Made by a program: the position numbers and the translations under genes
Part shown: piece by piece, positions 1 through 10,753 of the stretch
How the letters are laid out: each line of letters begins with the position of its first letter
Numbering within the stretch: position 1 is the stretch's first letter
From: an uncultured Balneola sp.
GTDB lineage: Bacteria; Bacteroidota; Rhodothermia; Balneolales; Balneolaceae
Length of the DNA stretch: 60,778 bases
NCBI GenBank assembly: GCA_913058495.1
Contig: CAJXQC010000001.1
Span: forward strand, 1 to 60,778
Direction: 5' to 3'
The notes under the pieces: generated by a model
What the model was told of the DNA's origin: nothing
Database searches by the model: none
The model's input: the letters and a program-made list of their open reading frames with translations, nothing else

Positions 1-51
1 GGGTTCACTGATCCTGCGCTGAATAATCCTAAAGGTCTTCGTTCATTCTGA
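1..51 (+). CDS. Possible C-terminal tail of an upstream gene (partial)
   Basis: Frame 1 is open from the window edge to a TGA at 49-51 and would encode the last 16 residues of a protein, ending in NNPKGLRSF. The other two forward frames hit stops almost at once. The piece is too short to assign a family. The following 180 bases to the convergent gene ending at 232 hold no ORF and no convincing terminator, only a weak AT-only inverted repeat around 149-166. Confidence 0.3.
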   Translation, partial: GFTDPALNNPKGLRSF

Positions 52-231
52 GAAAGTTAGTACACTCTTCACCGGAAAGGATTATTCCTGCTTCGCAGAC
101 GCATCCGGATCACGCTCTCTTCTCCGTCTTAAATACTAAGGGCATAGTTTATTTATACAATAAATATTAAAACTGTCATCGAATTACCTAACATCTAGAA
201 TCCTGAGGATACTCCCGAAGGATCTACAAAA

Positions 232-1044
232 CTATTCAAATTCATGAGCAAACAGATCATTATGCTTGTACTCAAACCCCAACTCTTTTTTAATTCTGCT
301 GCCATCTACCAGTTTTTCATCAGTTCCACCGGAATTAAAAGAAGGTGTTTCCAGTCCTGATTTTTCGGCAAGTTTGGTATAGAGTTCTTCTTTGGTTGGA
401 TGATGATCGCTGCAAACATTAAAGATCTCGTTCTGGATTTTTTGGGAAATAATAGAAATAGTAGCAGCGATAACATCTTCTCTGTGAACCAGATTTACCG
501 GCGCATCACCATTTGAAATTCCTTCACGTCCGGCTAGATATTTAACGGGATGTCGGTCTGAGCCAAAAAGTCCGCTCAAACGAAGAATGACAGAGTCTGA
601 AATGATTGCTTTTAATTCGCTTTCAGCAGCAAGAATTACATTATCACTTTTCAGATCGGGAAGAGTATCCGATTCCGTAACAATTTCCATCCTTCCTTTA
701 TACGCGGACGTGGAACTATACATGATCACTTGTTGGTTTGATGAAGCAAGAAGTTTACTGAGTTTTTGTATGTGATTCGGATACTGAGATCGCTGATCAC
801 CTCTTCCCGGAGAAACGGAAATGACAATGGCATCAACTTTGGGAAGATCAGTTTGGATGGCGACATCTTTTTCCAGATCAAAAATGATTGGTTCTATTCC
901 CAAAGAGCGAAGGGAAGAAGCTTTTTCAGCAGAGCGGGTAGTTCCAAAAACATTGATATTTTGAGAGATCAAAGTTGTTGCAAGCTTGGTTCCAACCCAA
1001 CCGCAACCAATAATTAATACAGAATCTAAATCAGCAGACTTCAT
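232..1044 (-). CDS. NAD(P)-binding epimerase/SDR-like protein (YeeZ-type)
   Basis: A 270-residue soluble protein with an N-terminal Rossmann fold: the dinucleotide-binding glycine motif GCGWVGTKLA lies at about residues 13-22, preceded by the hydrophobic strand VLII. Later segments (YSSTSAYKG, VNLVHREDV) look like the active-site and substrate regions of COG0451 NAD-dependent epimerase/dehydratases. The YeeZ-like members of that group have no settled substrate. It is transcribed away from the heme cluster, with a 62-bp divergent promoter region at 1045-1106. The fold is clear; the reaction is unknown, and nothing ties it to heme synthesis except position. Confidence 0.7.
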   Translation of the reverse strand: MKSADLDSVLIIGCGWVGTKLATTLISQNINVFGTTRSAEKASSLRSLGIEPIIFDLEKDVAIQTDLPKVDAIVISVSPGRGDQRSQYPNHIQKLSKLLASSNQQVIMYSSTSAYKGRMEIVTESDTLPDLKSDNVILAAESELKAIISDSVILRLSGLFGSDRHPVKYLAGREGISNGDAPVNLVHREDVIAATISIISQKIQNEIFNVCSDHHPTKEELYTKLAEKSGLETPSFNSGGTDEKLVDGSRIKKELGFEYKHNDLFAHEFE

Positions 1045-1106
1045 AAAAAATTCACAAAAAAGTGAGTTATTAATTAACTGTACATAAAGTAGATAAAATT
1101 TCAGGC

Positions 1107-2165
1107 ATGGCTAAATCAAAGACAGGAATATTTTTAGTGAATCTGGGTTCTCCGGATAGTTTTGAACCCGAAGATGTTAAGATTTATCTGAGAGAATTTT
1201 TGATGGATAAGAGGGTAATTGATGCACCCGAAATTATCAGAAAGATGATCGTGGAAGGTTTTATTCTCCCCAAACGACCGAAAGAATCCGGAGAAGCTTA
1301 TGAGTTGATCTGGTGGGAGGACGGTTCTCCATTGATCGTTATCACTGAACAGGTGGAAGCTAAATTGAAGCAAAGACTGGGCGATGATATTCCCGTTAGT
1401 ATCGGGATGAGATATGGAAATCCATCTATCGAAGCAGGGATTGAAGATCTTCTAAAGCAAAATCCTGATCTTGAAACCGTGTTTTTAGTTCCGCTGTATC
1501 CGCAATACGCAATGGCCACGTCAGAAACAGTGATAGAAAAAACCAAAGATGTTATTCTGGCTAAATTCCCACATCTGCATACGGTAATAAAGGATCCATT
1601 CTTCAACGATCCGAAATACATCAAAGCGTTGGCGGAAAGCATGAAGCCGTATATCACCGATGATATTGACCATATTCTTTTTTCTTATCACGGAGTGCCT
1701 GAGCGTCACATTAAAAAAAGAGATATTACCGGAGATCACTGTCTGAAATGTGAAAACTGTTGTGAAGTAAGTTCGCCGGCTCATCAGTTTTGCTATCGTC
1801 ATCAGGATCTTATGACCACAAAACAGGTTGTTGAATATCTTGATCTGGATGAGTCCAGATACAGCACGGCTTTTCAATCAAAGTTAGGAGTTGATCCGTG
1901 GTTGTTACCGGCTACCGACAAAGAACTTGAACGTCTTGGAAAAGAAGGCAAGAAGAAAGTAGCAGTGGTTTGTCCGGCTTTTGTATCGGATTGTATTGAA
2001 ACTCTGGAAGAAATCGGCATCAGGGGTAAGGAAGATTTTATTGAAGCCGGTGGTGAAGATCTGGTTTTGATTCCGTGTATCAATGACAATGATCTTTGGA
2101 TAGACGCTCTTGAAGACTGGAGCAGAAAAGCTTTGGAAATAGCTCCTGAGTTAGAACGCGTTTAA
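1107..2165 (+). CDS. hemH: Ferrochelatase (HemH)
   Basis: Inserts Fe(II) into protoporphyrin IX, the last step of heme synthesis. At 352 residues it shows the family start FLVNLGSP, the active-site His in FSYHGVP (His195) and the catalytic-type Glu in SDCIETLEE (Glu298). Between them sits a cysteine-rich stretch, C212-x2-C215-x2-C218-C219 with C229 further on. Some bacterial ferrochelatases carry a [2Fe-2S] cluster bound by internal cysteines, so a cluster is possible here but unproven. Its stop codon (2163-2165) directly abuts the hemG start at 2166, so the two are surely co-transcribed. It is first in the nine-gene heme cluster although it acts last. Confidence 0.95.
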   Translation: MAKSKTGIFLVNLGSPDSFEPEDVKIYLREFLMDKRVIDAPEIIRKMIVEGFILPKRPKESGEAYELIWWEDGSPLIVITEQVEAKLKQRLGDDIPVSIGMRYGNPSIEAGIEDLLKQNPDLETVFLVPLYPQYAMATSETVIEKTKDVILAKFPHLHTVIKDPFFNDPKYIKALAESMKPYITDDIDHILFSYHGVPERHIKKRDITGDHCLKCENCCEVSSPAHQFCYRHQDLMTTKQVVEYLDLDESRYSTAFQSKLGVDPWLLPATDKELERLGKEGKKKVAVVCPAFVSDCIETLEEIGIRGKEDFIEAGGEDLVLIPCINDNDLWIDALEDWSRKALEIAPELERV

Positions 2166-3503
2166 ATGAGTACTTCTTCCTCAAATACTATTGCAGTACT
2201 TGGAGGAGGTATTTCAGGTTTGTCCACAGCCTGGTATTTGAAAAAGAAAGGTTTTGAAGTAACTCTTTTTGAAGCTCAGGAAAGTACAGGTGGGGTAATT
2301 CGATCTGAACCGAATCAATATTCTGTTTTTGATTTTGGTCCTAACACTATTCGTGATAAAACGGGGTCTGTTTCTGAAATGATAAAAGATCTTGGTATTG
2401 AAGACAAAGTGCTTTCAATATCTGAGGCTTCAAAAACCAGATTTATTGTTAAGAACCGAGAACTGAAAAAGATAAAGCAGAATCCGATTTCCTTTCTGTT
2501 TTCTGATGTGCTTAGTTTGAAGGGGAAGAAAGAGCTTTTTTCCGAACCAATCAGGAAATCATTGAACTCTGATGCTGATGAAAGTATCGGCTCTTTTCTG
2601 GAAAGACGAATCGGTAAAGAAGCTGTCGAATATCTTGCAGATCCTTTTTTCTCCGGAATTTATGCAGGGGATATTTATTCGCTCAGCAAAAAAAAAATGA
2701 TCGGTAAACTAGCTGATTTTGAACAGGAATACGGTTCTATCACTAAAGGATTTCTGAAATCCAGAAAAGGAAAATCATCCTTTAAGCCAAAAGTGATCTC
2801 TTTCAAAAAGGGAGTTCAACAATTAACCGATAAACTCACCGAACGTCTGGAAAATTCAATTCTTTATGAAGAAATAAAAAGCCTTCAGGTTCAGCAACGC
2901 AATTTTAAGGTGACTACAGCTAAGCAGGATTATAATTTTGATAAGGTTGTAAGCTGTCTCCCCGCCTATGTTTTGAAAGAAGTATTGAAAACAGATGATC
3001 AGAAATTGGAAAACAGTTTGTCAGAGATCAACTATTCACCGATGCTTTCAACACAATTGGTATTTAAAAAAGAAGATCTGAATCTGCCTGAAACTGGATT
3101 TGGGTTTTTGGTTCCGAGAAAAGAAAACATCAGGTTGCTCGGCGCGATTTGGAAATCAAACATCTTCCTTGACCAAACAGAAGACGAATATGTACATGTA
3201 AACCTGATGACAGGCGGTTCTCACGATATAAAAGTGATCGATCAGGATATCAGAAATATTGAGAAAGAAGTGATTGAAGAGTTTTCAGCAATCATGAATG
3301 TGAAAGGCGGTGCTGAAATGGTTATTTCAAAATTATGGAAAAAAGCTATTCCTCAATTTCATGCAGGTTTTGCTTCTGTTGAGGAATCAATGGACAGATT
3401 TCAGAAAGAAAATGAAGGGTTTTATATCGGAGGAAATTTCCGTTGGGGAGTTTCTGTCTCTGACTGTGTGGACGGAGCGAAAAATTTATCTGAATTCATA
3501 TAA
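2166..3503 (+). CDS. hemG: Oxygen-dependent protoporphyrinogen oxidase (HemY type)
   Basis: A FAD enzyme that oxidises protoporphyrinogen IX to protoporphyrin IX with O2 (the HemY/PPOX form; the symbol hemG is used in many Bacteroidota annotations, hemY in others). The 445-residue protein begins with the dinucleotide-binding fold (VLGGGISGLSTAWYL, then the strand end FEAQESTGG), has the middle motif DPFFSGIYAGD, and ends with the FAD-contacting segment GFYIGGNFRWGVSVSDC. It follows hemH with zero intergenic bases. Together with HemF it implies aerobic heme synthesis. A related amine oxidase is unlikely given the neighbours. Confidence 0.93.
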   Translation: MSTSSSNTIAVLGGGISGLSTAWYLKKKGFEVTLFEAQESTGGVIRSEPNQYSVFDFGPNTIRDKTGSVSEMIKDLGIEDKVLSISEASKTRFIVKNRELKKIKQNPISFLFSDVLSLKGKKELFSEPIRKSLNSDADESIGSFLERRIGKEAVEYLADPFFSGIYAGDIYSLSKKKMIGKLADFEQEYGSITKGFLKSRKGKSSFKPKVISFKKGVQQLTDKLTERLENSILYEEIKSLQVQQRNFKVTTAKQDYNFDKVVSCLPAYVLKEVLKTDDQKLENSLSEINYSPMLSTQLVFKKEDLNLPETGFGFLVPRKENIRLLGAIWKSNIFLDQTEDEYVHVNLMTGGSHDIKVIDQDIRNIEKEVIEEFSAIMNVKGGAEMVISKLWKKAIPQFHAGFASVEESMDRFQKENEGFYIGGNFRWGVSVSDCVDGAKNLSEFI

Positions 3504-3562
3504 TCTTCACATTCAGATCGTATTTTAGCGTGAATTTGGTCCAAACTATTTTTTAAGCAAAT

Positions 3563-4741
3563 ATGAGATTTTCAGCAATAGGTATTTCTCACTGGAAAAG
3601 TGAGGTTTCTATTCGTGAGTTATTCTTTATTGATAAACAAAGACGTGAATTTCTGGAGTTCAATACCAGAAATATTCCCGGTGGTGTTATTATTCTGGAT
3701 ACCTGTAATCGAACAGAGCTATATGCGTTTTGCGATCCGGATGTGCTCGTTTCAGCATTATGTAAGGCTACAAATACAGATGCAGACTTTTTTAGTAAAC
3801 ACGGATACAGCTATTCTGAAGAAGAAGCTTATCAGCATTTGTTTAAAGTGGGAGTTGGTATGGATTCACAGGTTCTTGGTGATGTACAGATCATCCAGCA
3901 ACTAAAAAAAGCTTACAAAGAATCTAAAAAGAATCTTTCAGGTGAATTCCATCAGTTGATGCAAGCCGTTTTTAAAGCTCACAAAAGAGTGCGTACTGAA
4001 ACTGATTTTGGTAGAGGAATGGCTTCGGTTGGTTTCGTGGCTACTCAATTAGCACTAGATCATTTCAAAGACCTGAGCAATGTCAACATTTTGTTGCTGG
4101 GTGCGGGGAAGATGGGCAAAGTGACCTGTAAAAACCTGGTCTCTAACGGAGCTGAGCATATTTCAGTGATCAACAGAACCATAGAGCGGGCTCAAAGTCT
4201 GGCATCCTCATTCGATATTAAAGCTCACACTTTTGATGAATTGGAATCTGTGGTTGCAGAATCGGATCTGATCATAACAGCAACAGGAGCAACTTCACCA
4301 ATCCTGAAAAAAGAGCATTTTCCGGAAGATGGAAAAGCGCGTTTAATATTTGACCTTAGTGTGCCGAGAAATGTAGAAGAAAGTGTTTCTCAAATAGAGA
4401 ATGTAACTTTGGTTGATATGGATTCTATACATCTCGCAAATAAAGAAGCGATTGAGAATCGTAAGAAGTCAATTCCTGCGGTAGAAAAAATTATTGCCAA
4501 GGAATTAGATCAGTATGAGCATTCGATCGAACGAAATAATTACATTCTCCCAAGGATCAAAGAAATCGATCATCATTTGAGTTCCATTACAGATCATGAA
4601 CTGGATCGCATCAAAAATAAAGTGGATGGAGAAGCCTTTGAGGTCATCGAAAAACTTACCGGACGGATCAAGAAAAAAGTAATGGCAATTCATATCAATC
4701 GAATTGAGAATGAATTAGAGGAGCTTCGAAATGAAGCTTAA
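3563..4741 (+). CDS. hemA: Glutamyl-tRNA reductase
   Basis: Reduces Glu-tRNA(Glu) to glutamate-1-semialdehyde, the committed step of the C5 pathway. At 392 residues it is slightly shorter than E. coli HemA. The nucleophilic Cys48 lies in DTCNRTELY; the quaternary motif VGMDSQVLGDVQI follows at about residue 98; the NADPH-binding domain begins at LLLGAGKMGK; and a helical dimerisation tail ends the protein. It starts 59 bp after hemG and its last 11 bases overlap hemC, so translational coupling is likely. The 3504-3562 gap could hold a secondary promoter but I saw no clear match. Confidence 0.95.
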   Translation: MRFSAIGISHWKSEVSIRELFFIDKQRREFLEFNTRNIPGGVIILDTCNRTELYAFCDPDVLVSALCKATNTDADFFSKHGYSYSEEEAYQHLFKVGVGMDSQVLGDVQIIQQLKKAYKESKKNLSGEFHQLMQAVFKAHKRVRTETDFGRGMASVGFVATQLALDHFKDLSNVNILLLGAGKMGKVTCKNLVSNGAEHISVINRTIERAQSLASSFDIKAHTFDELESVVAESDLIITATGATSPILKKEHFPEDGKARLIFDLSVPRNVEESVSQIENVTLVDMDSIHLANKEAIENRKKSIPAVEKIIAKELDQYEHSIERNNYILPRIKEIDHHLSSITDHELDRIKNKVDGEAFEVIEKLTGRIKKKVMAIHINRIENELEELRNEA

Positions 4742-5624
4742 AATAGGCACACGCAGAAGTAAGCTTGCACTTTGGCAATCAAATCTGGTTGCTGAAAAAT
4801 TAAACGCCCTCGATGTACAAACCGAGCTTGTTGAGATAGAATCGTTTGGTGATAAGGAACAAGATCTGCCACTTCATAAACTGGGCGACAAAGGTGTATT
4901 CACAAAAGCACTGGATGAAGCTTTATTGGATGGCAAAATAGATCTGGCGGTGCATTCACTGAAAGACGTTCCGACTATTTTTGAAGATGGATTACAGCTA
5001 AACGCAGTGCTTGAAAGAGCAAATCCCATTGATGTACTTGTAGAGCCATTAAATTACGAGAATGAAAATACGTCCAGAACTATTGCTACAGGAAGTATCA
5101 GAAGATCGGCATTCTGGAAGAATAAATATCCTGAAGACGAAGTTGTTGATCTTCGCGGTAACGTACCCACAAGATTAAATAAAGTTGATACTCTTGGTTG
5201 GGATGGAGCTATTTTTGCTCACGCCGGTTTAGAAAGATTGGGGTTAGGTGAGAGAATCAGCAAAGAATTACCTTGGATGATATCTGCGCCTTCGCAAGGA
5301 GCAATAGGGATAGTTTCTAAAGAAGATTTTAAATATTCTGAAATTGTATCTGTGCTGAATGATGACAACACCAGAATTTGTGTAGATATCGAGCGTGCTT
5401 TTTTAAGGACATTGGATGCAGGTTGTTCATCTCCGGTTGGAGCTTTAGCTGAAGTGAAAGATGGTAAGCTGTTTTTTAAAGGAGCAGTTTTGTCCGTTGA
5501 TGGAAAGCAAAGGGTGGATATTCAGGAAGAGATCGAATTAAGAAATGCGAAAGAAACTCTGGGAGCAGAATTTGCAAAAAAAGTAATCAACGAAGGTGCT
5601 GCTGATCTTCTTAATGGTAACTGA
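4731..5624 (+). CDS. hemC: Hydroxymethylbilane synthase (porphobilinogen deaminase)
   Basis: Joins four porphobilinogens into hydroxymethylbilane. The 297-residue protein starts with the typical KIGTRRSKLALWQ, has the catalytic Asp79 in VHSLKDVP, an arginine-rich substrate-binding stretch (IATGSIRRSAFW) and the dipyrromethane-cofactor Cys232 in DAGCSSPVGA. Its start lies inside the end of hemA and its stop is 10 bases before the preferred start of hemD, so this is a tightly packed operon segment. Confidence 0.96.
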   Translation: MKLKIGTRRSKLALWQSNLVAEKLNALDVQTELVEIESFGDKEQDLPLHKLGDKGVFTKALDEALLDGKIDLAVHSLKDVPTIFEDGLQLNAVLERANPIDVLVEPLNYENENTSRTIATGSIRRSAFWKNKYPEDEVVDLRGNVPTRLNKVDTLGWDGAIFAHAGLERLGLGERISKELPWMISAPSQGAIGIVSKEDFKYSEIVSVLNDDNTRICVDIERAFLRTLDAGCSSPVGALAEVKDGKLFFKGAVLSVDGKQRVDIQEEIELRNAKETLGAEFAKKVINEGAADLLNGN

Positions 5625-5634
5625 CATCAGTGCC

Positions 5635-6321
5635 ATGCCAAAGATCCTTTTTACACATAAAATCAAAGCGAAACACCTTGATGAACTAAAACGCGCTAAA
5701 TTCGAGTTCGCTGATATTCCTTTTATAGATGTTCAGATAAAGGACTTTGACAAAGAAAAAGTCAAAGAGATAAAATCTGATGCTTGGGTGTTTACCAGTA
5801 AAAAAGCAGTAAAATCGATAGGCAAAAAGCTGGAAGAACTGGAAATTCCGGAATTCGTTTTTGCAGTGGGATCGTCAACTTCAGAAATGTTGGCCGAACT
5901 TGGAATTAAGGCTATAGTTCCTAAAAATTTTACATCAGAGAGTTTAGCTCATGAAATTGCGAAGTACCCGATAAAGAATGCGATCCATTTTTGCGGGAAC
6001 TTGAGCGATTCAAAGCTTGAAGATTTATTACAGAAAGAAGGATGTTTAGTTAAAGAGATCGAAGTCTATGAGACTCTATTGACACCAAGTTCAGTAGATC
6101 TTTCAGAGTTTGACGCTGTGGTTTTTTTGAGCCCAAGCGCATTTAATTCCTTCTGTAAACGCAATAACCCGGAAAAATTGAAAACGGTATTTTGCATCGG
6201 AAGCACTACAGCAGAAGCTGTTAAAAAATCATACGAAAGGCTTATTGTTACACCGGATAATTTCACATTTGCTGACTTGGTAGAAACTATAAATCAAAAA
6301 TATAAGAATGTCATTTCCTGA
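5635..6321 (+). CDS. hemD: Uroporphyrinogen-III synthase
   Basis: Closes and inverts ring D of hydroxymethylbilane to give uroporphyrinogen III. The family is poorly conserved, so the call rests on position between hemC and hemE, the length (228 residues), and family-like pieces such as WVFTSKKAV near residue 50, FAVGSSTSEML, and VVFLSPSAFNSF near 170. I chose the ATG at 5635, giving MPKILFTHK, because it begins right at the first strand and falls 10 bases after hemC. An in-frame start at 5596 would add 13 residues encoded inside hemC. The end overlaps hemE by 14 bases. Confidence 0.87.
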   Translation: MPKILFTHKIKAKHLDELKRAKFEFADIPFIDVQIKDFDKEKVKEIKSDAWVFTSKKAVKSIGKKLEELEIPEFVFAVGSSTSEMLAELGIKAIVPKNFTSESLAHEIAKYPIKNAIHFCGNLSDSKLEDLLQKEGCLVKEIEVYETLLTPSSVDLSEFDAVVFLSPSAFNSFCKRNNPEKLKTVFCIGSTTAEAVKKSYERLIVTPDNFTFADLVETINQKYKNVIS

Positions 6322-7339
6322 ACTTAAAAATACTTTATTTCTGGATACTTTAGCCGGAAAGGAAACTCCCAGACCTCCGGTTTGGATGATGCGTCAGGCT
6401 GGAAGATATTTGCCGGAATACATGGCAATTAAGGAGAAGTACGGCTTTTTTGAAAGAGTGAAAACTCCTGAATTGGCAAGTGAAATAACCATTCAGCCAA
6501 TCGATATTGTAGGAACAGACGCTGCTATTTTGTTTTCGGATATTCTTGTACTGATCGAATGTCTGGATATTGAAGTACAACTGAAACCGGGTTTCGGACC
6601 TTATCTGCCGGATCCAGTTCGTACTGCAGAAAGAGTGGATCAGATAAAGATCATTCCGGCGGAAGAACAACTTAGCTATGTATATGACGCACTGACTTTA
6701 ACTCGTAAGGAATTAGATGGCAGAGTGCCGCTGATAGGATTTGCAGGTGCTCCGTGGACATTGTTCTGTTATCTGGTTGAAGGTCAGGGATCTAAAACTT
6801 TTTCTACTGCAAAATCATTTTTGTTTTCACAGCCAAAAGCCGGGAAAAAACTGCTGGAAATGATGACAAAAATAACGATCAACTATCTTCATCAGCAGGT
6901 AAAAGCGGGAGCGCAGGCATTACAGATTTTTGAATCCTGGGCAGCTGCTTTGGGACCGGATGATTTCAAGGAATACGCACTTCCTTGTTTGAAGGAGATT
7001 GCAGCAGAAGATTATGGCGTTCCATTGATCATGTTTTGTAAAGATGCAGAATGGGCTTATTCCGAATTCAGCGAACTTAATGTAACCGGGCTGGGAATCG
7101 GCTGGGGATGCATTCCTGAGAAAGCTCGTGAGTTTGCCAACGGAAAAGTAGTTCAAGGGAACTTCGACCCTTCAAAATTGCTGTGTGATCCTGAAGTCAT
7201 TCAAAACGAAGCTACTGAGATGATCAACAGATTCGGTCCGCAAAATTATGTTGCAAATCTTGGCCATGGGATACTTCCAAATGTCCCTGTCGAAAACGCA
7301 AAAGCTTTCGTAGACGCAGTGAAAAATTACAGATCGTAA
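6308..7339 (+). CDS. hemE: Uroporphyrinogen decarboxylase
   Basis: Removes four carboxyl groups from uroporphyrinogen III to give coproporphyrinogen III. At 343 residues it has the family signature PPVWMMRQAGRYLPEY (about 23-38), the catalytic-type Asp78 in ILFSDILV, the segment GFAGAPWTLFCYLVEG, and the C-terminal ANLGHGILPNVP. It overlaps hemD by 14 bases and hemF by one base (TAATG junction at 7337-7341), so all three are probably translationally coupled. Confidence 0.96.
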   Translation: MSFPELKNTLFLDTLAGKETPRPPVWMMRQAGRYLPEYMAIKEKYGFFERVKTPELASEITIQPIDIVGTDAAILFSDILVLIECLDIEVQLKPGFGPYLPDPVRTAERVDQIKIIPAEEQLSYVYDALTLTRKELDGRVPLIGFAGAPWTLFCYLVEGQGSKTFSTAKSFLFSQPKAGKKLLEMMTKITINYLHQQVKAGAQALQIFESWAAALGPDDFKEYALPCLKEIAAEDYGVPLIMFCKDAEWAYSEFSELNVTGLGIGWGCIPEKAREFANGKVVQGNFDPSKLLCDPEVIQNEATEMINRFGPQNYVANLGHGILPNVPVENAKAFVDAVKNYRS

Positions 7340-8267
7340 TGAGCAATTTGGTTTCTAAAAAAGAGGAGTTCATAAAATTTGTTTCTGATGTTCAGGAACA
7401 TATTTGCGAAAAAGTGGAAGCCATCGATGGAACAGCTAAATTTCAAATTGATGACTGGACCAGAGACGGATTTGGATATGGAAGCACAAGAGTTATAAGC
7501 GATGGTTCGGTAATTGAGAAAGGCGGGGTAAATTTCTCAGTTGTGGGTGGAGAACTTCCCAAAGCGCTGCAGGAAAAGTTTGATGTTGATGAAGCCAGTT
7601 TTTTTGCTTCCGGAATTTCATTAGTTCTGCATCCTCAAAACCCATTTGCTCCAACGGTTCATGCCAATTACAGATATTTTGAGTTATACGATCGTGAATC
7701 TGAGACGCTGAAAGATCTTTGGTTTGGTGGCGGAGCTGATATGACGCCTTACTATTTGTTTGATGAAGACGCTGTTCACTTTCATAAAACGCATAAAGAT
7801 ATCTGTGATCAATTTGACGAGAGTTTCTATCCTAAGTTTAAAGAAGAGTGTGATAACTACTTTCTGAATCACCACAGAGAAGAATCCAGAGGAATCGGCG
7901 GGATCTTTTTTGATTATATGCGACCGAAGGAAGAGATGTCGTCCCATGATCTATTTGAATTCGCTAAAACTGCCGGATTCGGATTTACAGATGCCTATCT
8001 TCCGATCCTGAAACGAAGAAAGGATATGAAATTTACTGAGGAGCAACGCTATTGGCAGGAAATACGACGTGGCCGATATGTGGAATTCAATTTGATTCAC
8101 GACAGAGGAACACTTTTTGGTCTTAAAACAAAAGGACGTATTGAATCCATTCTGATGAGTTTGCCACCAAGAGTGCGATGGGATTATAACTTTACTCCCG
8201 AAAAAGGATCAGAAGAAGAACGATTATTGGAACGACTGAAGAATCCTGTTAATTGGGTGGGCAAGTA

Positions 8268-8268
<1 letters not shown>
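7339..8268 (+). CDS. hemF: Oxygen-dependent coproporphyrinogen-III oxidase
   Basis: Oxidatively decarboxylates coproporphyrinogen III to protoporphyrinogen IX using O2. The 309-residue protein has the conserved HANYRYFE, the WFGGGADMTPYY motif with the following HFHK histidine, RGIGGIFFDY, and the C-terminal SLPPRVRWDYN. It shares one base with hemE. Presence of this aerobic form, with no hemN-type radical SAM enzyme in the cluster, points to an oxygen-respiring lifestyle. The 94-bp gap after it carries an inverted repeat and then hemB. Confidence 0.96.
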
Positions 8269-9343
<1,075 letters not shown>

Positions 9344-9356
9344 TTTTGAAAAGAAG

Positions 9357-9375
9357 GAGCGTATCGCATACGCTC
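9357..9375. repeat. Short perfect hairpin before hemL
   Basis: GAGCGTAT-CGC-ATACGCTC is an 8-bp perfect stem with a 3-base loop, lying between the hemB stop (9343) and the hemL start (9403). It is not followed by a T-run. It could be a processing or partial attenuation signal within the operon, or an eroded repeat unit. No sequence match to the 8268 or 49546 palindromes is evident. Confidence 0.45.
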
Positions 9376-9402
9376 AAATGAAAACAGAGTATATAATTAC
9401 CC

Positions 9403-10701
9403 ATGGAAAACACCAACAGCAAAGCATTATTCGAACGAGCGCAAAAAGTAATTCCGGGTGGAGTAAATTCACCGGTTCGGGCATTTAGTAGTGTAGGCGG
9501 ATCTCCGGTTTTTATAAAGCGTGCAGAAGGTGCTTATCTTTTTGATGAGGACGGAAACAAATATATAGATTTTATTGGTTCGTGGGGACCAATGTTACTC
9601 GGTCATGCTGATCCTGATATTGTAGATGCTGTTCGTGAAACTGCCTTGGGATCAACTTCTTTTGGTGCTCCAACTCAGTTAGAAGTTGAAATGGCAGAAT
9701 TGATCACAAGCTCCGTTCAGGGAATTGATAAGATCAGAATGGTAAATTCGGGAACGGAAGCAACCATGAGCGCTATTCGTGTTGCTAGAGGATTTACAGG
9801 TAAGAATAAGATCATCAAATTTAAAGGATGTTACCACGGTCATGGCGATTCTTTCCTGATCGAAGCCGGAAGCGGCGCGTTGACGATGGGGCAGCCAAGC
9901 AGTCCGGGCGTAACGGAAGGAACAGCAAAGGATACATTAAATGCTGATTACAATGATATCAACTCCGTAAAAGAATTAGTTGAAGCCAATAGTGATGATA
10001 TCGCAGCGATCATTTTAGAGCCCGTTGCCGGAAATATGGGATGCATTCCACCCACAGATGGATTCCTTCAAGACTTAAGAACTTTATGTGATGAACATAA
10101 TATCGTGTTGATCTTCGATGAAGTAATGACCGGATTTCGTGTTGATTTCGAAGGAGCTCAAAAAGTGTATGGAGTGACAGCCGATCTTGTGACTTATGGA
10201 AAGATCATCGGCGCAGGACTTCCCGTTGGTGCTTATGGTGGAAAGAAAGAGATCATGGAATACGTTGCACCAACCGGACCTGTTTATCAGGCGGGAACAC
10301 TTTCCGGAAATCCATTAGCAATGGCTGCGGGTTTGACTATGTTAAAGAAGTTGAAGAATAATCCTGATGTCTATGAAGATCTGGAAAGAAAGTCAGTCCG
10401 AATTGCAGAAGGAATGACAAAAACCTTGGAAGCTCACGGAATTACATTTACAGCAAACAGAGTGGGCTCGATGATCGGTTTATTCTATTGTGAAGGACCT
10501 GTGACTTCATTTGCGGATGCTAACCGAACAGACAAAGAATTGTTCAGCAAGATATTCCACGGAATGCTGAAACGAGGTGTGTACTTACCACCATCCCCGT
10601 TCGAAGCTTTTTTCTTATCCAATGCACTTAGTGACGAGGATATAGAACTTACTTTAAATGCTTTTGAGGAAACTATAGAAGAGATTTCAATTAAGAATTA
10701 G
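9403..10701 (+). CDS. hemL: Glutamate-1-semialdehyde 2,1-aminomutase
   Basis: A PLP enzyme converting glutamate-1-semialdehyde to 5-aminolevulinate, the second C5-pathway step. The 432-residue protein starts [21 protein letters not shown], has the aminotransferase class-III segment ending [11 protein letters not shown], and the PLP lysine Lys267 in [19 protein letters not shown]. It is last in the cluster, 59 bases after hemB with a hairpin between. Convergent mutS2 begins 52 bases further on, separated by a strong inverted repeat. Confidence 0.96.
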   Translation: MENTNSKALFERAQKVIPGGVNSPVRAFSSVGGSPVFIKRAEGAYLFDEDGNKYIDFIGSWGPMLLGHADPDIVDAVRETALGSTSFGAPTQLEVEMAELITSSVQGIDKIRMVNSGTEATMSAIRVARGFTGKNKIIKFKGCYHGHGDSFLIEAGSGALTMGQPSSPGVTEGTAKDTLNADYNDINSVKELVEANSDDIAAIILEPVAGNMGCIPPTDGFLQDLRTLCDEHNIVLIFDEVMTGFRVDFEGAQKVYGVTADLVTYGKIIGAGLPVGAYGGKKEIMEYVAPTGPVYQAGTLSGNPLAMAAGLTMLKKLKNNPDVYEDLERKSVRIAEGMTKTLEAHGITFTANRVGSMIGLFYCEGPVTSFADANRTDKELFSKIFHGMLKRGVYLPPSPFEAFFLSNALSDEDIELTLNAFEETIEEISIKN

Positions 10702-10703
10702 CC

Positions 10704-10736
10704 AATTAAGAATGTGACAATGACTCATTCTTAATT
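10704..10736. terminator. Bidirectional terminator-like hairpin between hemL and mutS2
   Basis: AATTAAGAATG (10704-10714) and CATTCTTAATT (10726-10736) are a perfect 11-bp inverted repeat with an 11-base loop, placed exactly between the convergent ends of hemL (+) and mutS2 (-). The AT-rich arms give A- and T-rich flanks on each strand. Position and symmetry suit a shared terminator, though the stem is G+C-poor. Confidence 0.6.
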
Positions 10737-10753
10737 GATAATTGAGTCATTGA

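Noticed and set aside
149-166. Terminator between the partial gene at the left edge and the minus-strand gene ending at 232
   Set aside because: TTTATT/AATAAA is a 6-bp A+T-only repeat with no G+C; too weak to call.
9357-9375. Intrinsic terminator splitting hemB from hemL
   Set aside because: The 8-bp stem is perfect but is followed by AAATGAAAAC and not a T-run, so termination is unlikely.
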